Origin: Streptomyces griseicoloratus
GTDB taxonomy: Bacteria; Actinomycetota; Actinomycetes; Streptomycetales; Streptomycetaceae
Direction: 5' to 3'
Length of the DNA: 64,000 nt
Assembly (NCBI RefSeq): GCF_014534645.1
Contig: NZ_JACVQF010000187.1
Location: forward strand, 124,001-188,000
This document shows positions 1 through 7,556 of this stretch, in pieces (within the stretch, counting starts at the first letter, position 1; the number at the start of each line of letters is the position of its first letter). A program made the translations under genes and the position numbers. Below the pieces are notes generated by a model that was given only the letters and a program-made list of their open reading frames with translations, was not told where the DNA came from and did no database searches.

Positions 1-124
1 GCGCCTGAACACTCGGCGCGGCAGTGGAGGGAGTGCGCGGATGCCGCACTGCCGCCTCCTTGAGACCCTACGCAGGACCAGCGCAGCGACCAGCCCCGTG
101 AGACCGATCAGTTGACGATCTGTG

Positions 125-220
125 TCAGTGCGGCTCGCGCGCGGCGACCAACTCTGCACGCATTCGGTTCCGGGACTCAGGTCGCGTACGAAGCAGTTCG
201 TATGTCTCCATAGGGGTCAT
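125..220 (-). CDS. possible small protein, 31 aa
   Basis: A short frame starts at ATG (218-220) with METYELLRTRPESRN near its N-terminus and ends in TGA. Its charged composition reads more like a real peptide than the low-complexity frames around it. I recognise no family and see no strong ribosome binding site. It lies upstream of, and divergent from, the methyltransferase. It could equally be a chance frame or a remnant. Confidence 0.25.
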   Translation of the reverse strand: MTPMETYELLRTRPESRNRMRAELVAAREPH

Positions 221-361
221 CGGTCCGCATTCCGTACAACACCTGCCGGTCGGGCAACGGGGTGGTTGTCGAATCCTGTGGATCGGTGGTTGCCTGTGCG
301 GCGTTCCGGCTCTGGAGGAAAAGCAGGTGCGTGCCGCCTCAGCCCATGGCAGGCTCCGCCG

Positions 362-1099
362 GTGAACCGTGAACAGATCTCCAGGCTTGCCCATGCGGAT
401 CATCCGATTGCGGCCCCGCTCGACGACGACTCCGTGCGCCGACTGCTGGAACACGGCATCCCACGCGGCGACGAGCGCATACTCGACCTCGGCTGCGGCG
501 GCGGAGAGTGGCTCGTGCGTGCCCTGACCACGCATCCGCAGCTGCGGGCCGAGGGCGTCGACGTCTCCGAGAGCGCGCTGGCCCATGCCCGTAAAACCGC
601 GCGCACCCTCGGCGTTCACGAGCGCCTCGTCCTCCACCACGAGGACGCCGCAGACTTCGCCGCCTCCCACGCGTTCGACCTGGTGCTCAGCGTCGGGGCC
701 ACGCACGCCTTCGGTGGCCTGCTCGCCACCCTCACGGCGGCACGCAAGCACCTGGCCCCCGGGGGACGCGTCCTGATCGGTGACGGCTTCTGGGCCCGCG
801 AGCCCTCCTCCGAGGCCGTCGACATGCTCGGGAACCTCTCCGATCTGCCGACCACCATGGACCGCGTCATCGCCGATGGGTGGACACCCGTCCACGGGCA
901 CATCAGCACACGCCGAGAGCTCGACGACTACGAATGGGCCTGGACGGGCGCACTGGCCTCATGGGCCCTGGACCACCCCAACGATCCGGACAGTACCCAG
1001 GCGCTCGCAGCAGCCACCACCCACCGCGACCAATGGCTGCGCGTCTACCGGGACGCCTTTGGCTTCCTCTGCCTGATCCTGCGCCGGACGTCCGGCTGA
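362..1099 (+). CDS. class I SAM-dependent methyltransferase
   Basis: About 245 aa from the GTG at 362. The nucleotide-binding motif ILDLGCGGGEW lies at residues 40-50, followed by an acidic motif-II region (EGVDVSES) about 20 residues later and a motif-IV-like stretch FDLVLSVGATHAFGG. This is the usual Rossmann-like class I architecture (methyltransferase domain 25 type), with a C-terminal helical tail. The substrate is not apparent. The frame stays open to 122, but upstream of residue 1 it is low-complexity, so I prefer the GTG. The last 138 bases and about 70 bases beyond the stop are duplicated at 13.3 kb. It converges on the histone-like gene. Confidence 0.85.
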   Translation: MNREQISRLAHADHPIAAPLDDDSVRRLLEHGIPRGDERILDLGCGGGEWLVRALTTHPQLRAEGVDVSESALAHARKTARTLGVHERLVLHHEDAADFAASHAFDLVLSVGATHAFGGLLATLTAARKHLAPGGRVLIGDGFWAREPSSEAVDMLGNLSDLPTTMDRVIADGWTPVHGHISTRRELDDYEWAWTGALASWALDHPNDPDSTQALAAATTHRDQWLRVYRDAFGFLCLILRRTSG

Positions 1100-1169
1100 A
1101 CCGGAGTGGACCGCCCCACCACCTCAGCCCGGCTCCCGGCACATGGCCGGCACCTGCCGGGCCGAGGCG
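962..1169 (+). repeat. dispersed 208-bp repeat, copy 1
   Basis: This block covers the last 46 codons of the methyltransferase gene plus the following 70 bases. It recurs in the same orientation at 13279-13486, with five differences that I can count, all A/G transitions. Copy 1 is part of an intact gene and is probably the source. Confidence 0.9.
1135..1161. terminator. weak inverted repeat between convergent genes
   Basis: CCCGGCA (1135-1141) pairs with TGCCGGG (1155-1161) across a 13-nt loop, 36 nt after the methyltransferase stop and before the convergent histone-like gene. A modest stem without a U-tract, which is common for actinobacterial terminators. It is repeated in copy 2 of the dispersed repeat. 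Confidence 0.3.
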
Positions 1170-1206
1170 GAGGCGGGGTGCAGGCGGCGGTGCCGGTCGC
1201 ACCCGA

Positions 1207-1986
1207 TCAGCCGGCCGAAGTGTTCTGTGTCGCCTCGTGTGCTTCGGCGAGCGCTCGCTGCCTGAGGTTGCTGCCGAACAACTGAATCGTGGTGGCGGTC
1301 AGGATGTCATCCCTGCCGATGGTCCGCCCGTCCCCCTTGTGGGTGGACAGGGCCTGGAGGGAATCCTTGAGGAACGGAGGTGAGGCCGGTTCGCCCGACA
1401 TCACTGGGGTGACCGTACCGAAACGTCTGGCCCCGCCCTCGCGGACGACCACGGCCGCGTCTCGGGCGAGGTCCGTCAGGAACACGCTCGCGATTCCGTC
1501 AAGGTCGCGGACCATCGCTGGGACGGCCGTCACCCCCTGGCTCCGCAGCAGCTTCTTGACTCCGGCCTCGAACCTGTGGGCGCCGACCACAGCACTCGTT
1601 TTGCGTGACCTGCTGCGCTTACGGGAAGGCACGATGACACCCGCGGTGTCGTACAGGACCCCGGTCAGGTCTCGGAACGTCGGGCTGTGGTCGTACCACT
1701 TGCTCCCCACCTCGAGCTCGACGTTCCGGTCGATCGCCGAGAGAAGGTCCCCGGGAATCAGCTTCTTCCGAGCCTCCTCCGCCGCCGCTCTCCTCGCACC
1801 GTCGATGATCTCCGTCAACACTGTCCGAGTCACCGACGCGGCGGCCCACGCGGCCGACCGGGAAACGTGCATCGAGGTCACGTCCCTGAACACCGCTTTG
1901 ACGAGAGAAGGCTTGAACGGCGAGACATCCATGACCGAGGCGGTCCTGGGACCGCCGCGCTCAGGGCGTGCGGGCTGTATGGTCAT
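1207..1986 (-). CDS. tandem histone-fold protein (H2A-like/H2B-like doublet)
   Basis: 259 aa; ATG with AAGGAGCG about 11 nt upstream. Residues 22-93 follow histone H2A: helix 1 near FKPSLVKAVF, a long helix 2 over AAWAAASVTRTVLTEIIDGA, then RKKLIPGDLLSAIDRNVEL (73-91), which lines up with H2A TRIIPRHLQLAIRNDEEL. After a basic linker (RKRSRSRK, 122-129), residues 138-259 follow H2B: helix 2 near AMVRDLDGIASVFLTDLA, then RTIGRDDILTATTIQLFG (221-238), comparable to H2B STITSREIQTAVRLLLPG, and an H2B-type C-terminal helix. H2A acidic-patch residues E61 and E64 correspond to E59 and D62. About 30 extra residues sit between helix 2 and loop 2 of the second fold. Predicted role: a DNA-binding, chromatin-like protein that can fold as an intramolecular dimer. 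The fold call rests on visual alignment only. Confidence 0.8.
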   Translation of the reverse strand: MTIQPARPERGGPRTASVMDVSPFKPSLVKAVFRDVTSMHVSRSAAWAAASVTRTVLTEIIDGARRAAAEEARKKLIPGDLLSAIDRNVELEVGSKWYDHSPTFRDLTGVLYDTAGVIVPSRKRSRSRKTSAVVGAHRFEAGVKKLLRSQGVTAVPAMVRDLDGIASVFLTDLARDAAVVVREGGARRFGTVTPVMSGEPASPPFLKDSLQALSTHKGDGRTIGRDDILTATTIQLFGSNLRQRALAEAHEATQNTSAG

Positions 1987-2495
1987 CGGAGGAAACGCTC
2001 CTTGCTGCCGGAGTTACCAGAGACCCACACTTCACCACGCAGCCCCGCTCTCTTCCCCATCCTCCGTCGAAGCGGCACCCGGTCAAGGCTGAGCACCTCG
2101 GCGGCCTTCCGGGGCAGAGCCCCCGCCAGCCCTTGAACCGGGGGCTGCCGGCGTTCTCGCCCGATGCCGGCTCGGCGCCGGGTCCGCAGACTGCCCCGAC
2201 CACAAGCCCCACCATGTCGTCGTCTGCACCGGCCACGCCACCGTCTTCGACACCAAACGGCACCGCTCCCTCGCCGTCGCCCACGCCGGCACTCTCCTCA
2301 TCCCCGGCCCAGTTCGCCGGCCAGGAGACAGAGAAGACAGCTGATGCCCAGCCGAACCCGAAGAAGGCCGACAAAGTCGGAGGCAGGGGAAAGCATTGAC
2401 CGATGCGGTTGGGCTTCCGCACAGCCCGAATCCGCCAACAGCGCGCCCTCACCGTCGGGCCGGCAGGGGCGCGCCGGCTGGCTTTCAGACTGTCA
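1987..2495. other. intergenic, possible gene fragment
   Basis: No convincing complete gene. On the plus strand about 2160-2344 reads as a coding-like tail (for example CTGHATVFDTKRHRSLAVA) that ends in TGA at 2342-2344 but has no start, so it may be a leftover gene end. Other frames are Pro/Ser-rich and look like composition artefacts. Confidence 0.25.
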
Positions 2496-2705
2496 TCAGA
2501 CGGAGACGCTGACGCCGGCGTGGTTGTACTGGCCGGCGGTGGTCAGGACCTCGTTCTTGACGGCGTCGATCTGGGCCAGGACATCCGCGTCGCTGACCGC
2601 CGTGGGGCCGACTACGAGGCTGGCGTGCGGGTCCAGGCCGCCGGAGACGTTGTCGAGCTCGGCGTCGGAGATCTCGACGGTCTCGACCTGGGGAGCGGAG
2701 TGCAT
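2496..2705 (-). CDS. double-glycine-leader peptide precursor, orphan
   Basis: 69 aa; ATG preceded by AAGGGAAG at good spacing. The N-terminus carries an acidic leader with ISDAELDNVSGG (residues 12-23), matching the double-glycine consensus cut by C39-peptidase ABC exporters in bacteriocins and many RiPPs. The predicted core of about 46 residues has no Cys, so thioether bridges are impossible; it is rich in Val, Ala and Asp and ends GVSVSV. No modifying enzyme, protease-transporter or immunity gene is nearby, so it is either an orphan or served in trans. Confidence 0.6.
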   Translation of the reverse strand: MHSAPQVETVEISDAELDNVSGGLDPHASLVVGPTAVSDADVLAQIDAVKNEVLTTAGQYNHAGVSVSV

Positions 2706-3178
2706 GATGAAACTTCCCTTCGTATGGGTGATCCACAGGGGGTGGCCCCGCTGGCGACAGACCGCGGGCCTCGGCCGCAGGCGCGCGGCACCCGTTTCCG
2801 GAGCCTGTCGCACAGCCCTCGCGGCGCAGTGGATCAAAGCACGGAGCACGTCCGGTATCCAGCCAACCTGGCCTGAATGCCTGCCAAGTTGAGGGACAGG
2901 CAACGCATCCGTGCAGGTAGGCGTACGGGTCGGGGACAGCATCTCCACACGCCGCGCAGCACCGGTCCCCGGCATGTGCTGCGACCACGGTCGCGAACGG
3001 GACACTCCACACAAACAGAGCTCCATGCGGCAGACCCTGGCGCAGATCCCTCTCGCCCTGTGCCCTGGCTGCGGATTCGCTGTGCAGATTCACTGAACCC
3101 GGAGCTCCGCCACGGGGCAGCGTCCCCCGTTCAGCCCTCCGCCGCGACTTACTGGCTCCAACAAAGGCTGTTGATGAT

Positions 3179-3331
3179 ATGGCTGTCGGCTTGTCCGCTC
3201 GCTGGTCTGATCGTGGGGAGAGACAGCGGCGGCCGTGGATCGTGTCGGATGAACTGTGGTCGCTGATCGAGCCGTTGCTGCCGGAACCGGTGCCGAAGCA
3301 GGTCGAAGGACGGCCTCGAGTGCCGGATCGA
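3179..3331 (+). pseudogene. IS5-family transposase, N-terminal fragment
   Basis: The frame starts MAVGLSARWSD and continues RRPWIVSDELWSLIEPLLPE, the typical N-terminus of the actinobacterial IS5-family transposase (DUF4096 helix-turn-helix part). After about 50 residues the similarity stops abruptly and the DDE catalytic part is missing. A catalytic fragment of the same family lies at 29.4 kb. Confidence 0.75.
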
Positions 3332-3486
3332 CAGGCCCAGTGGCAGGTCCCCGCCGGCCCCGGTCCGGCCACGGCAGGACACCCCCTCGGCCCGGAACGG
3401 GAAAGCCCCGGCCAGTGGTCCGGGGCGCTGCTCAGGTGCTCGGGAGGTACCTGCCCGTGCCATGCGGTTTTCGCGTGCCATCACGG

Positions 3487-4177
3487 TCACGCCGACGCCG
3501 GTGGCAGAGGCCATGACAGCCCCTTGGGATCCCGTCCCCGCCACCCCGGCCGGGACCACCGGCGACTGGGAGGCAGCCGGAAAGCGGGGCAGACCTCCGG
3601 GTCGCCGTCCGCGTAGAGGCAGGTGCGCCCGTCGCCCTGGGCGATCGTCAGGGAGTCGAGGGTGTCCCCGTTCAGGAAGCGCTCCGGGGCGGTGAAGGAG
3701 AGGGACAGGTGCGCGAACTCGATGGCCGAGGTGCCGCCCTGCACCACGGACCAGGTGCCGGACCCGTCGAAGGTCTCGCCGAGTTCGCTCCGGTACCAGT
3801 CACCGGTCGGCCAGTCGTACACGGTGACCGTGCCGCTGTCCGGCTTGTTCTTGGACCCCTTCAGGGTGAGCGTCACGCCCTCCGCGTCGCCCTCTCCCCG
3901 GTAGGCGCCGACGAGTTGCCCGGAGGCCGCGCCGACAGCCGTCGGGGTCCTGGCCCTTGACCGTGTAGTTCAGGTTGTACGAGCCGGTGAACGCCTCGCC
4001 CAGATGGTCCTCGTCGCCGGTGGCGATCGTCGGCAGGTCCGTGGTGACGAGCTTCTTGGACGCGCCCAGCTTGCCGCTCTCCGAGATCGAGTACGCCACA
4101 CTGCCCTGGGGCTGACCGGTGGAGCCACTGCTCCAGTGTGTCCAGACCGCGCGTTGGGTTTCATCAGCGTCAACCTG
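3487..4177 (-). pseudogene. hypothetical secreted/lipoprotein-type gene, truncated and frameshifted
   Basis: Two adjacent minus-strand frames make one protein: the first runs from about 4177 (RAVWTHWSSGSTGQP, then SVAYSISESG) to about 3935, and the second continues with SGQLVGAYRGEGDAEGVTL and later WPTGDWYRSELGETFDGSG to about 3560. One base is missing or extra near 3935. There is no start codon upstream before the SDR gene. The end (LYADGDPEVCPAF) runs into unrelated sequence. The beta-rich C-terminal style resembles the tail domain of the protein at 7.6-8.5 kb. Not expressed as a normal product. Confidence 0.6.
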
Positions 4178-4178
4178 T

Positions 4179-5069
4179 TCAGGTCTCCTGCGGCGGCAGT
4201 TCCACGGGGTACGGCTCGGCGAAGTCGGCCGAGCGGCTCACCTTCTCCCAGGCGCTCGCCTCGGCCAGTTGGCGGCGGGAGTAGTCGAGTGCCATGGTCA
4301 CTGCGTTCACGCCGAGCAGCAGATGGCTCGGGACCGGGCCGCGCCGCACCGTGCGCACGATGATCTCGGCGGCCCGCTCCGGGTCGCCGGCGCCGCCGGA
4401 CGTCCCCTGGCGGACCAGTCGGTTCATCGCGCCCACGGTTTCGTCGTAGGCCTCCGGGACGGGGTGGACGGTCATGGACGAGCCGGCCCAGTCGGTGGCG
4501 AAGCCGCTCGGCTCGACGACCATGACCCGCACTCCGAACGGCGCGGTCTCCGCGGCCAGCGACCGGCTGAAGCCGTCGACCGCGAACTTGGCCGCCTGGT
4601 ACGAGGCGATACCCGGGGATCCGCCGACGCGCCCGCCGATCGAGGAGAACTGCACCACGGTGCCCGACCCCTGCCGGCGCAGGGTGGGCAGCGCCGCCTT
4701 GGTCACGTTGTAGACGCCCCAGAAGTTGGTCTCGAACTGGGCGCGGAAGTCGTCGTCGTCCGAGGTCTCGACCGGAGACACGTTCGCATATCCCGCGTTG
4801 TTCACGAGGACGTCGATACGGCCGAAACGGGCGAGCGCGGCGTCGATCGCTGCGTGTGCCGCGTCGGGGCTGGTGACGTCCAGCGGCAGGGTGAGGACCC
4901 GGCCGGCGTACTCCTCCAGTTCCCTGGCGAGGGCCTCGGGGCGGCGGGCGGTGGCGACGACGAGATCGCCTGCGTCGAGGGCGGCGGTGACGAGGGCGCG
5001 GCCGAATCCGCGGGACGAACCGGTGATGAACCAGACCTGCTGCTGCGTGCTGCGTACGTCTTCACTCAT
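4179..5069 (-). CDS. SDR-family NAD(P)-dependent oxidoreductase
   Basis: 296 aa, a classical short-chain dehydrogenase: cofactor motif TGSSRGFG (16-23), NNAG (90-93), Ser 142/143 and the catalytic pair Tyr157/Lys161 (YQAAK). A loose C-terminal extension is typical of the group annotated near oxidoreductases that reduce small ketones or aldehydes; the substrate is unknown. It is divergent from a TetR regulator with repeat operators in the 68-bp gap, so it is very likely the regulator's target. Confidence 0.9.
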   Translation of the reverse strand: MSEDVRSTQQQVWFITGSSRGFGRALVTAALDAGDLVVATARRPEALARELEEYAGRVLTLPLDVTSPDAAHAAIDAALARFGRIDVLVNNAGYANVSPVETSDDDDFRAQFETNFWGVYNVTKAALPTLRRQGSGTVVQFSSIGGRVGGSPGIASYQAAKFAVDGFSRSLAAETAPFGVRVMVVEPSGFATDWAGSSMTVHPVPEAYDETVGAMNRLVRQGTSGGAGDPERAAEIIVRTVRRGPVPSHLLLGVNAVTMALDYSRRQLAEASAWEKVSRSADFAEPYPVELPPQET

Positions 5070-5079
5070 GCATTTAGTA

Positions 5080-5113
5080 CAACACCGTTCTCTAAATAAC
5101 GCAACACCGTTCT
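5080..5113. promoter_or_regulatory. direct-repeat operator between SDR and TetR
   Basis: CAACACCGTTCT occurs at 5080-5091 and exactly again at 5102-5113, 22 bp apart start to start (two helical turns), in an AT-richer divergent promoter region. This is a likely binding site for the TetR protein encoded next door, controlling both genes. Confidence 0.65.
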
Positions 5114-5137
5114 GTTAAGTGTTCCTATGATGACTCC

Positions 5138-5803
5138 ATGAGCCAGCCAGCCTTCCAACGAGCGCGCAGCGCCGAGGCCAAACAGGCGCGTGAAGTGGCG
5201 ATCCTGGACGCAGCACGGGCGCTCGGCCGGGGACGCGGCATCCGCGAGGTCACCCTCACCGACATCGCCACCGAAGTGGGCATGCACAAGTCGGCGCTGC
5301 TGCGGTACTTCGAGACGAGGGAGCAGATCTTCCTCGAGCTCACCGCGGAGGGCTGGCGGGAGTGGTCCGCATCGCTCCGCGCCGACCTGGAGGCGAGGGC
5401 GGAGGCCACCCCCGCGGATGTCGCCGAGGTCTTCGCCGCGACGCTGGCGGCACGCCCCCTGTTCTGCGACCTGCTCGCGCAGGCCCCGCTCAACCTCGAG
5501 CGCAACGTGTCGCTGGAGGCGGCGCGCGCGTTCAAGCTCGTCACGCTGCACGAAGTCGCTTTGATCGGCGGTGAGTTGAGCCGCCTGCTGGGCCTCACCG
5601 AGCAGCAGGTCCTCGACATGATCGCCACCGCCACCGGCATGGCCGGCGCGCTGTGGCAGATGGCCAGCCCGGGCCCCCGCCTGCGGGAGCTGTACACCAG
5701 CGACCCCCGGCTCGGGCACGCGATCGTCGAGGTCGAGCCCCGCCTGCGCCGCATCCTCACCGCGTTCCTGACAGGAACGGGAGTCGGAGTTCCGGCCCCT
5801 TGA
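5138..5803 (+). CDS. TetR-family transcriptional regulator
   Basis: 221 aa. The N-terminal helix-turn-helix is clear: a helix ending in ILDAARALGRGRG, then VTLTDIATEVGMHKSALLRY (about 40-60). The C-terminal ligand-binding domain is helical and not further assignable. It is divergent from the SDR gene at 4179-5069, with which it shares the operator repeats; probably a repressor relieved by the SDR substrate or a toxic analogue. Confidence 0.88.
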   Translation: MSQPAFQRARSAEAKQAREVAILDAARALGRGRGIREVTLTDIATEVGMHKSALLRYFETREQIFLELTAEGWREWSASLRADLEARAEATPADVAEVFAATLAARPLFCDLLAQAPLNLERNVSLEAARAFKLVTLHEVALIGGELSRLLGLTEQQVLDMIATATGMAGALWQMASPGPRLRELYTSDPRLGHAIVEVEPRLRRILTAFLTGTGVGVPAP

Positions 5804-6037
5804 GGTACCGCAGGAACCGAGCCGAACCAGACGGCTCTCCGTGCACGGCCGGCGTCGGAGAGCAGAGCATCGTCAAGGCTTCCAGGCGTGCAACACGGCG
5901 GCAATCCCACAGGCGGTGCACCTCGGGTCAGCTACCGCGGCTGACCCTACGGAAGGAGGGGCCGGCCGGCCTCTCCCCGGGACGATCCGCTGCGTGCCGG
6001 GTCCTGGGGCCTGGGTCACCGGCACGGCCTGCTGGTG

Positions 6038-6157
6038 TCAGCGGTGGTCTCCGTGGCGGTGGTGGCCCCAGGAGTGGTCGTCGACGGAGCGGTCGCGGTG
6101 GTTGCGGAGGGTGGCGGTGTCGGAGCGGTTGTCCCAGACGTAGTGGCCGCGGTCCAT
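6038..6157 (-). pseudogene. lamin-tail-domain protein, C-terminal fragment
   Basis: 39 codons from ATG to TGA reading HYVWDNRSDTATLRN and then VDDHSWGHHRHGDH. This is the closing strand pair of the bacterial lamin-tail domain (W-N-x-S-D-T-A-T-L-x-N) used in secreted Streptomyces proteins. The rest of the domain and any signal peptide are absent. The in-frame ATG looks accidental. Confidence 0.55.
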
Positions 6158-6185
6158 TCCCCTATACGGGTTGCGGGCGCAGCCG

Positions 6186-6269
6186 GGTGCGCGGCTCATC
6201 GAGACCGGCACCGACTCCTACCGCCTCGCCACGGCCCGGGCCCGGGGCGAACACCAGCCTGCCGGCTGA
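6186..6269 (+). pseudogene. IS21 helper IstB, C-terminal fragment
   Basis: The last 27 residues read GARLIETGTDSYRLATARAR and end in TGA, resembling the DSYRL tail of IstB-type AAA ATPases of IS21 elements. Walker motifs and the rest of the element are missing. Short, so moderate confidence. Confidence 0.45.
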
Positions 6270-6287
6270 ACTGAGACGGACCAGCAC

Positions 6288-6659
6288 TCACTGAGCGCCT
6301 CCGCAGACCCCGAAGACACGAGCGACCCACTGATTCATCCGGGTCTCGAAGTCCGAAGCAGAGGCGATGTCCGAGGCCGGGAGGGAACCCGCGTCGTCGA
6401 GGCCGGCGATGAAGTCCACATCGGCCCAGCCACCCCGGAACAGCACAACCGACAGCTCGGCCTCTCCCGGACCAGAGATGACCACGCCGACCGAGTCGGG
6501 GTCATGCACCCGAGCCCTGTCGGTCTCCAGAGGCTGGGGCCACGACGCCTCGGCATCCGTCCAGGTCGCCTGGCCCACTTCGAGGCCGGCCGACCTCCAG
6601 CCCACCGTCCGGACAGCCAGAACCGCAGCCACCTCATCAAGATCAACAACCCTGCCCAT
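6288..6659 (-). CDS. hypothetical protein, 123 aa
   Basis: I do not recognise the family. The ATG at 6657-6659 has AAGGA ten nt upstream, better than two in-frame starts further up. The protein begins MGRVVDLDEVAAVLAVRTVG, is acidic and soluble, and has GGWADVDFIAGLDDA near residue 80. The size and acidity would fit a small immunity or regulatory protein, but nothing around it supports that. It stands alone between IS debris and the next minus-strand gene. Confidence 0.6.
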   Translation of the reverse strand: MGRVVDLDEVAAVLAVRTVGWRSAGLEVGQATWTDAEASWPQPLETDRARVHDPDSVGVVISGPGEAELSVVLFRGGWADVDFIAGLDDAGSLPASDIASASDFETRMNQWVARVFGVCGGAQ

Positions 6660-6843
6660 GAGGGGATCATCCTTCATGGACGAACCCGGCCGCCCGGGAA
6701 TCCGGTCACCGAGAGCGCGAGACAAGGGCGCCAGCCGGTTCCTCCTTCTCACCGACATCTTCAGGGCTGCCTGCCGCGGACGTTCTCGGAATCCACCGAC
6801 AACCGTTCCTGCTTCTGACCTACGCAGCCAGGCCGGGCGTCGC

Positions 6844-7404
6844 TCAGCGTCCCTGCCCGGGCCGCCGGGGCCGGGAGCGCCGGGAGCGCCGCACGGGAGC
6901 CGGGTCGCCGGCGCCCAGGGCGGCGGGCGAGGAGAAGCCGCCCGCGATGGACGGCCGCGCGGGGGCAGGCGTCTGCGTGGTGGGGCGTTCGGGGGTGCGG
7001 CGGGGTCGTTCGGCGCGGGCCAGGACGGTGGCGTTCGGGATCAGCGGGGCGCAGGTTTCGCAGACTTCTTCGACGCTCCAGACGCGGCGCATGACCGGGT
7101 CGTGGCGCAGGATCATCAGGACGGCGCCGGCGCAGTGCGTCTTGACGTCGGGGTGGGCGCCGCACCTCTGGGAGCGGCAGTGGCACCAGGCGTTGGGGCG
7201 GACGGTGGCCGCCTTCGCGTGGGCTGCGGCGTGCCGGGCGGCGAAAGCGCGCAGCACGGCGAGGTCCTCGGAGCGGGGCGGCATCCGGCACGCCGCGGTG
7301 CTGCAGGTGACCGACGCGGAGGACCGGCCGTGGCCGACGATGCGGACGGTCCAGGCCCGCCCGGGGATGCGCTCGGTGGAAGGTTCGCTGTGCACGGTCG
7401 TCAC
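6844..7404 (-). CDS. Cys-rich hypothetical protein, 186 aa
   Basis: The N-terminal half has three cysteine clusters, VTCSTAACRM (about 32-41), WCHCRSQRCGAH (73-84) with C91, and VCETCAP (112-118), interspersed with His, suggesting metal-binding fingers. The last 60 residues are a disordered Pro/Arg/Ala tail. This type is often seen as an unassigned gene of actinobacterial mobile elements, from memory. ATG start; no partner gene. Confidence 0.6.
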   Translation of the reverse strand: MTTVHSEPSTERIPGRAWTVRIVGHGRSSASVTCSTAACRMPPRSEDLAVLRAFAARHAAAHAKAATVRPNAWCHCRSQRCGAHPDVKTHCAGAVLMILRHDPVMRRVWSVEEVCETCAPLIPNATVLARAERPRRTPERPTTQTPAPARPSIAGGFSSPAALGAGDPAPVRRSRRSRPRRPGQGR

Positions 7405-7556
7405 GGCCGCTCACTCCAGGATGCTCAGGTGATCAGTGCTGTGTGGCTCCACTATGTGCTACCCGCAATGGCGTTGGGCAGCAGATTTCGCCCCCCGGGG
7501 GCTTCGCGGATCCAAGCGGTGAGCCGGCCATGGGCGGCATTCTCTCCGCTGCGGCA

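Noticed and set aside
2496-2705. Reading the GG-leader peptide as a lanthipeptide
   Set aside because: The core has no Cys and there is no LanM, LanC or kinase-cyclase gene nearby.
6844-7404. Integrative element with attachment site around 6-9 kb
   Set aside because: No integrase, excisionase, Rep or Tra gene and no tRNA-end duplication is present.
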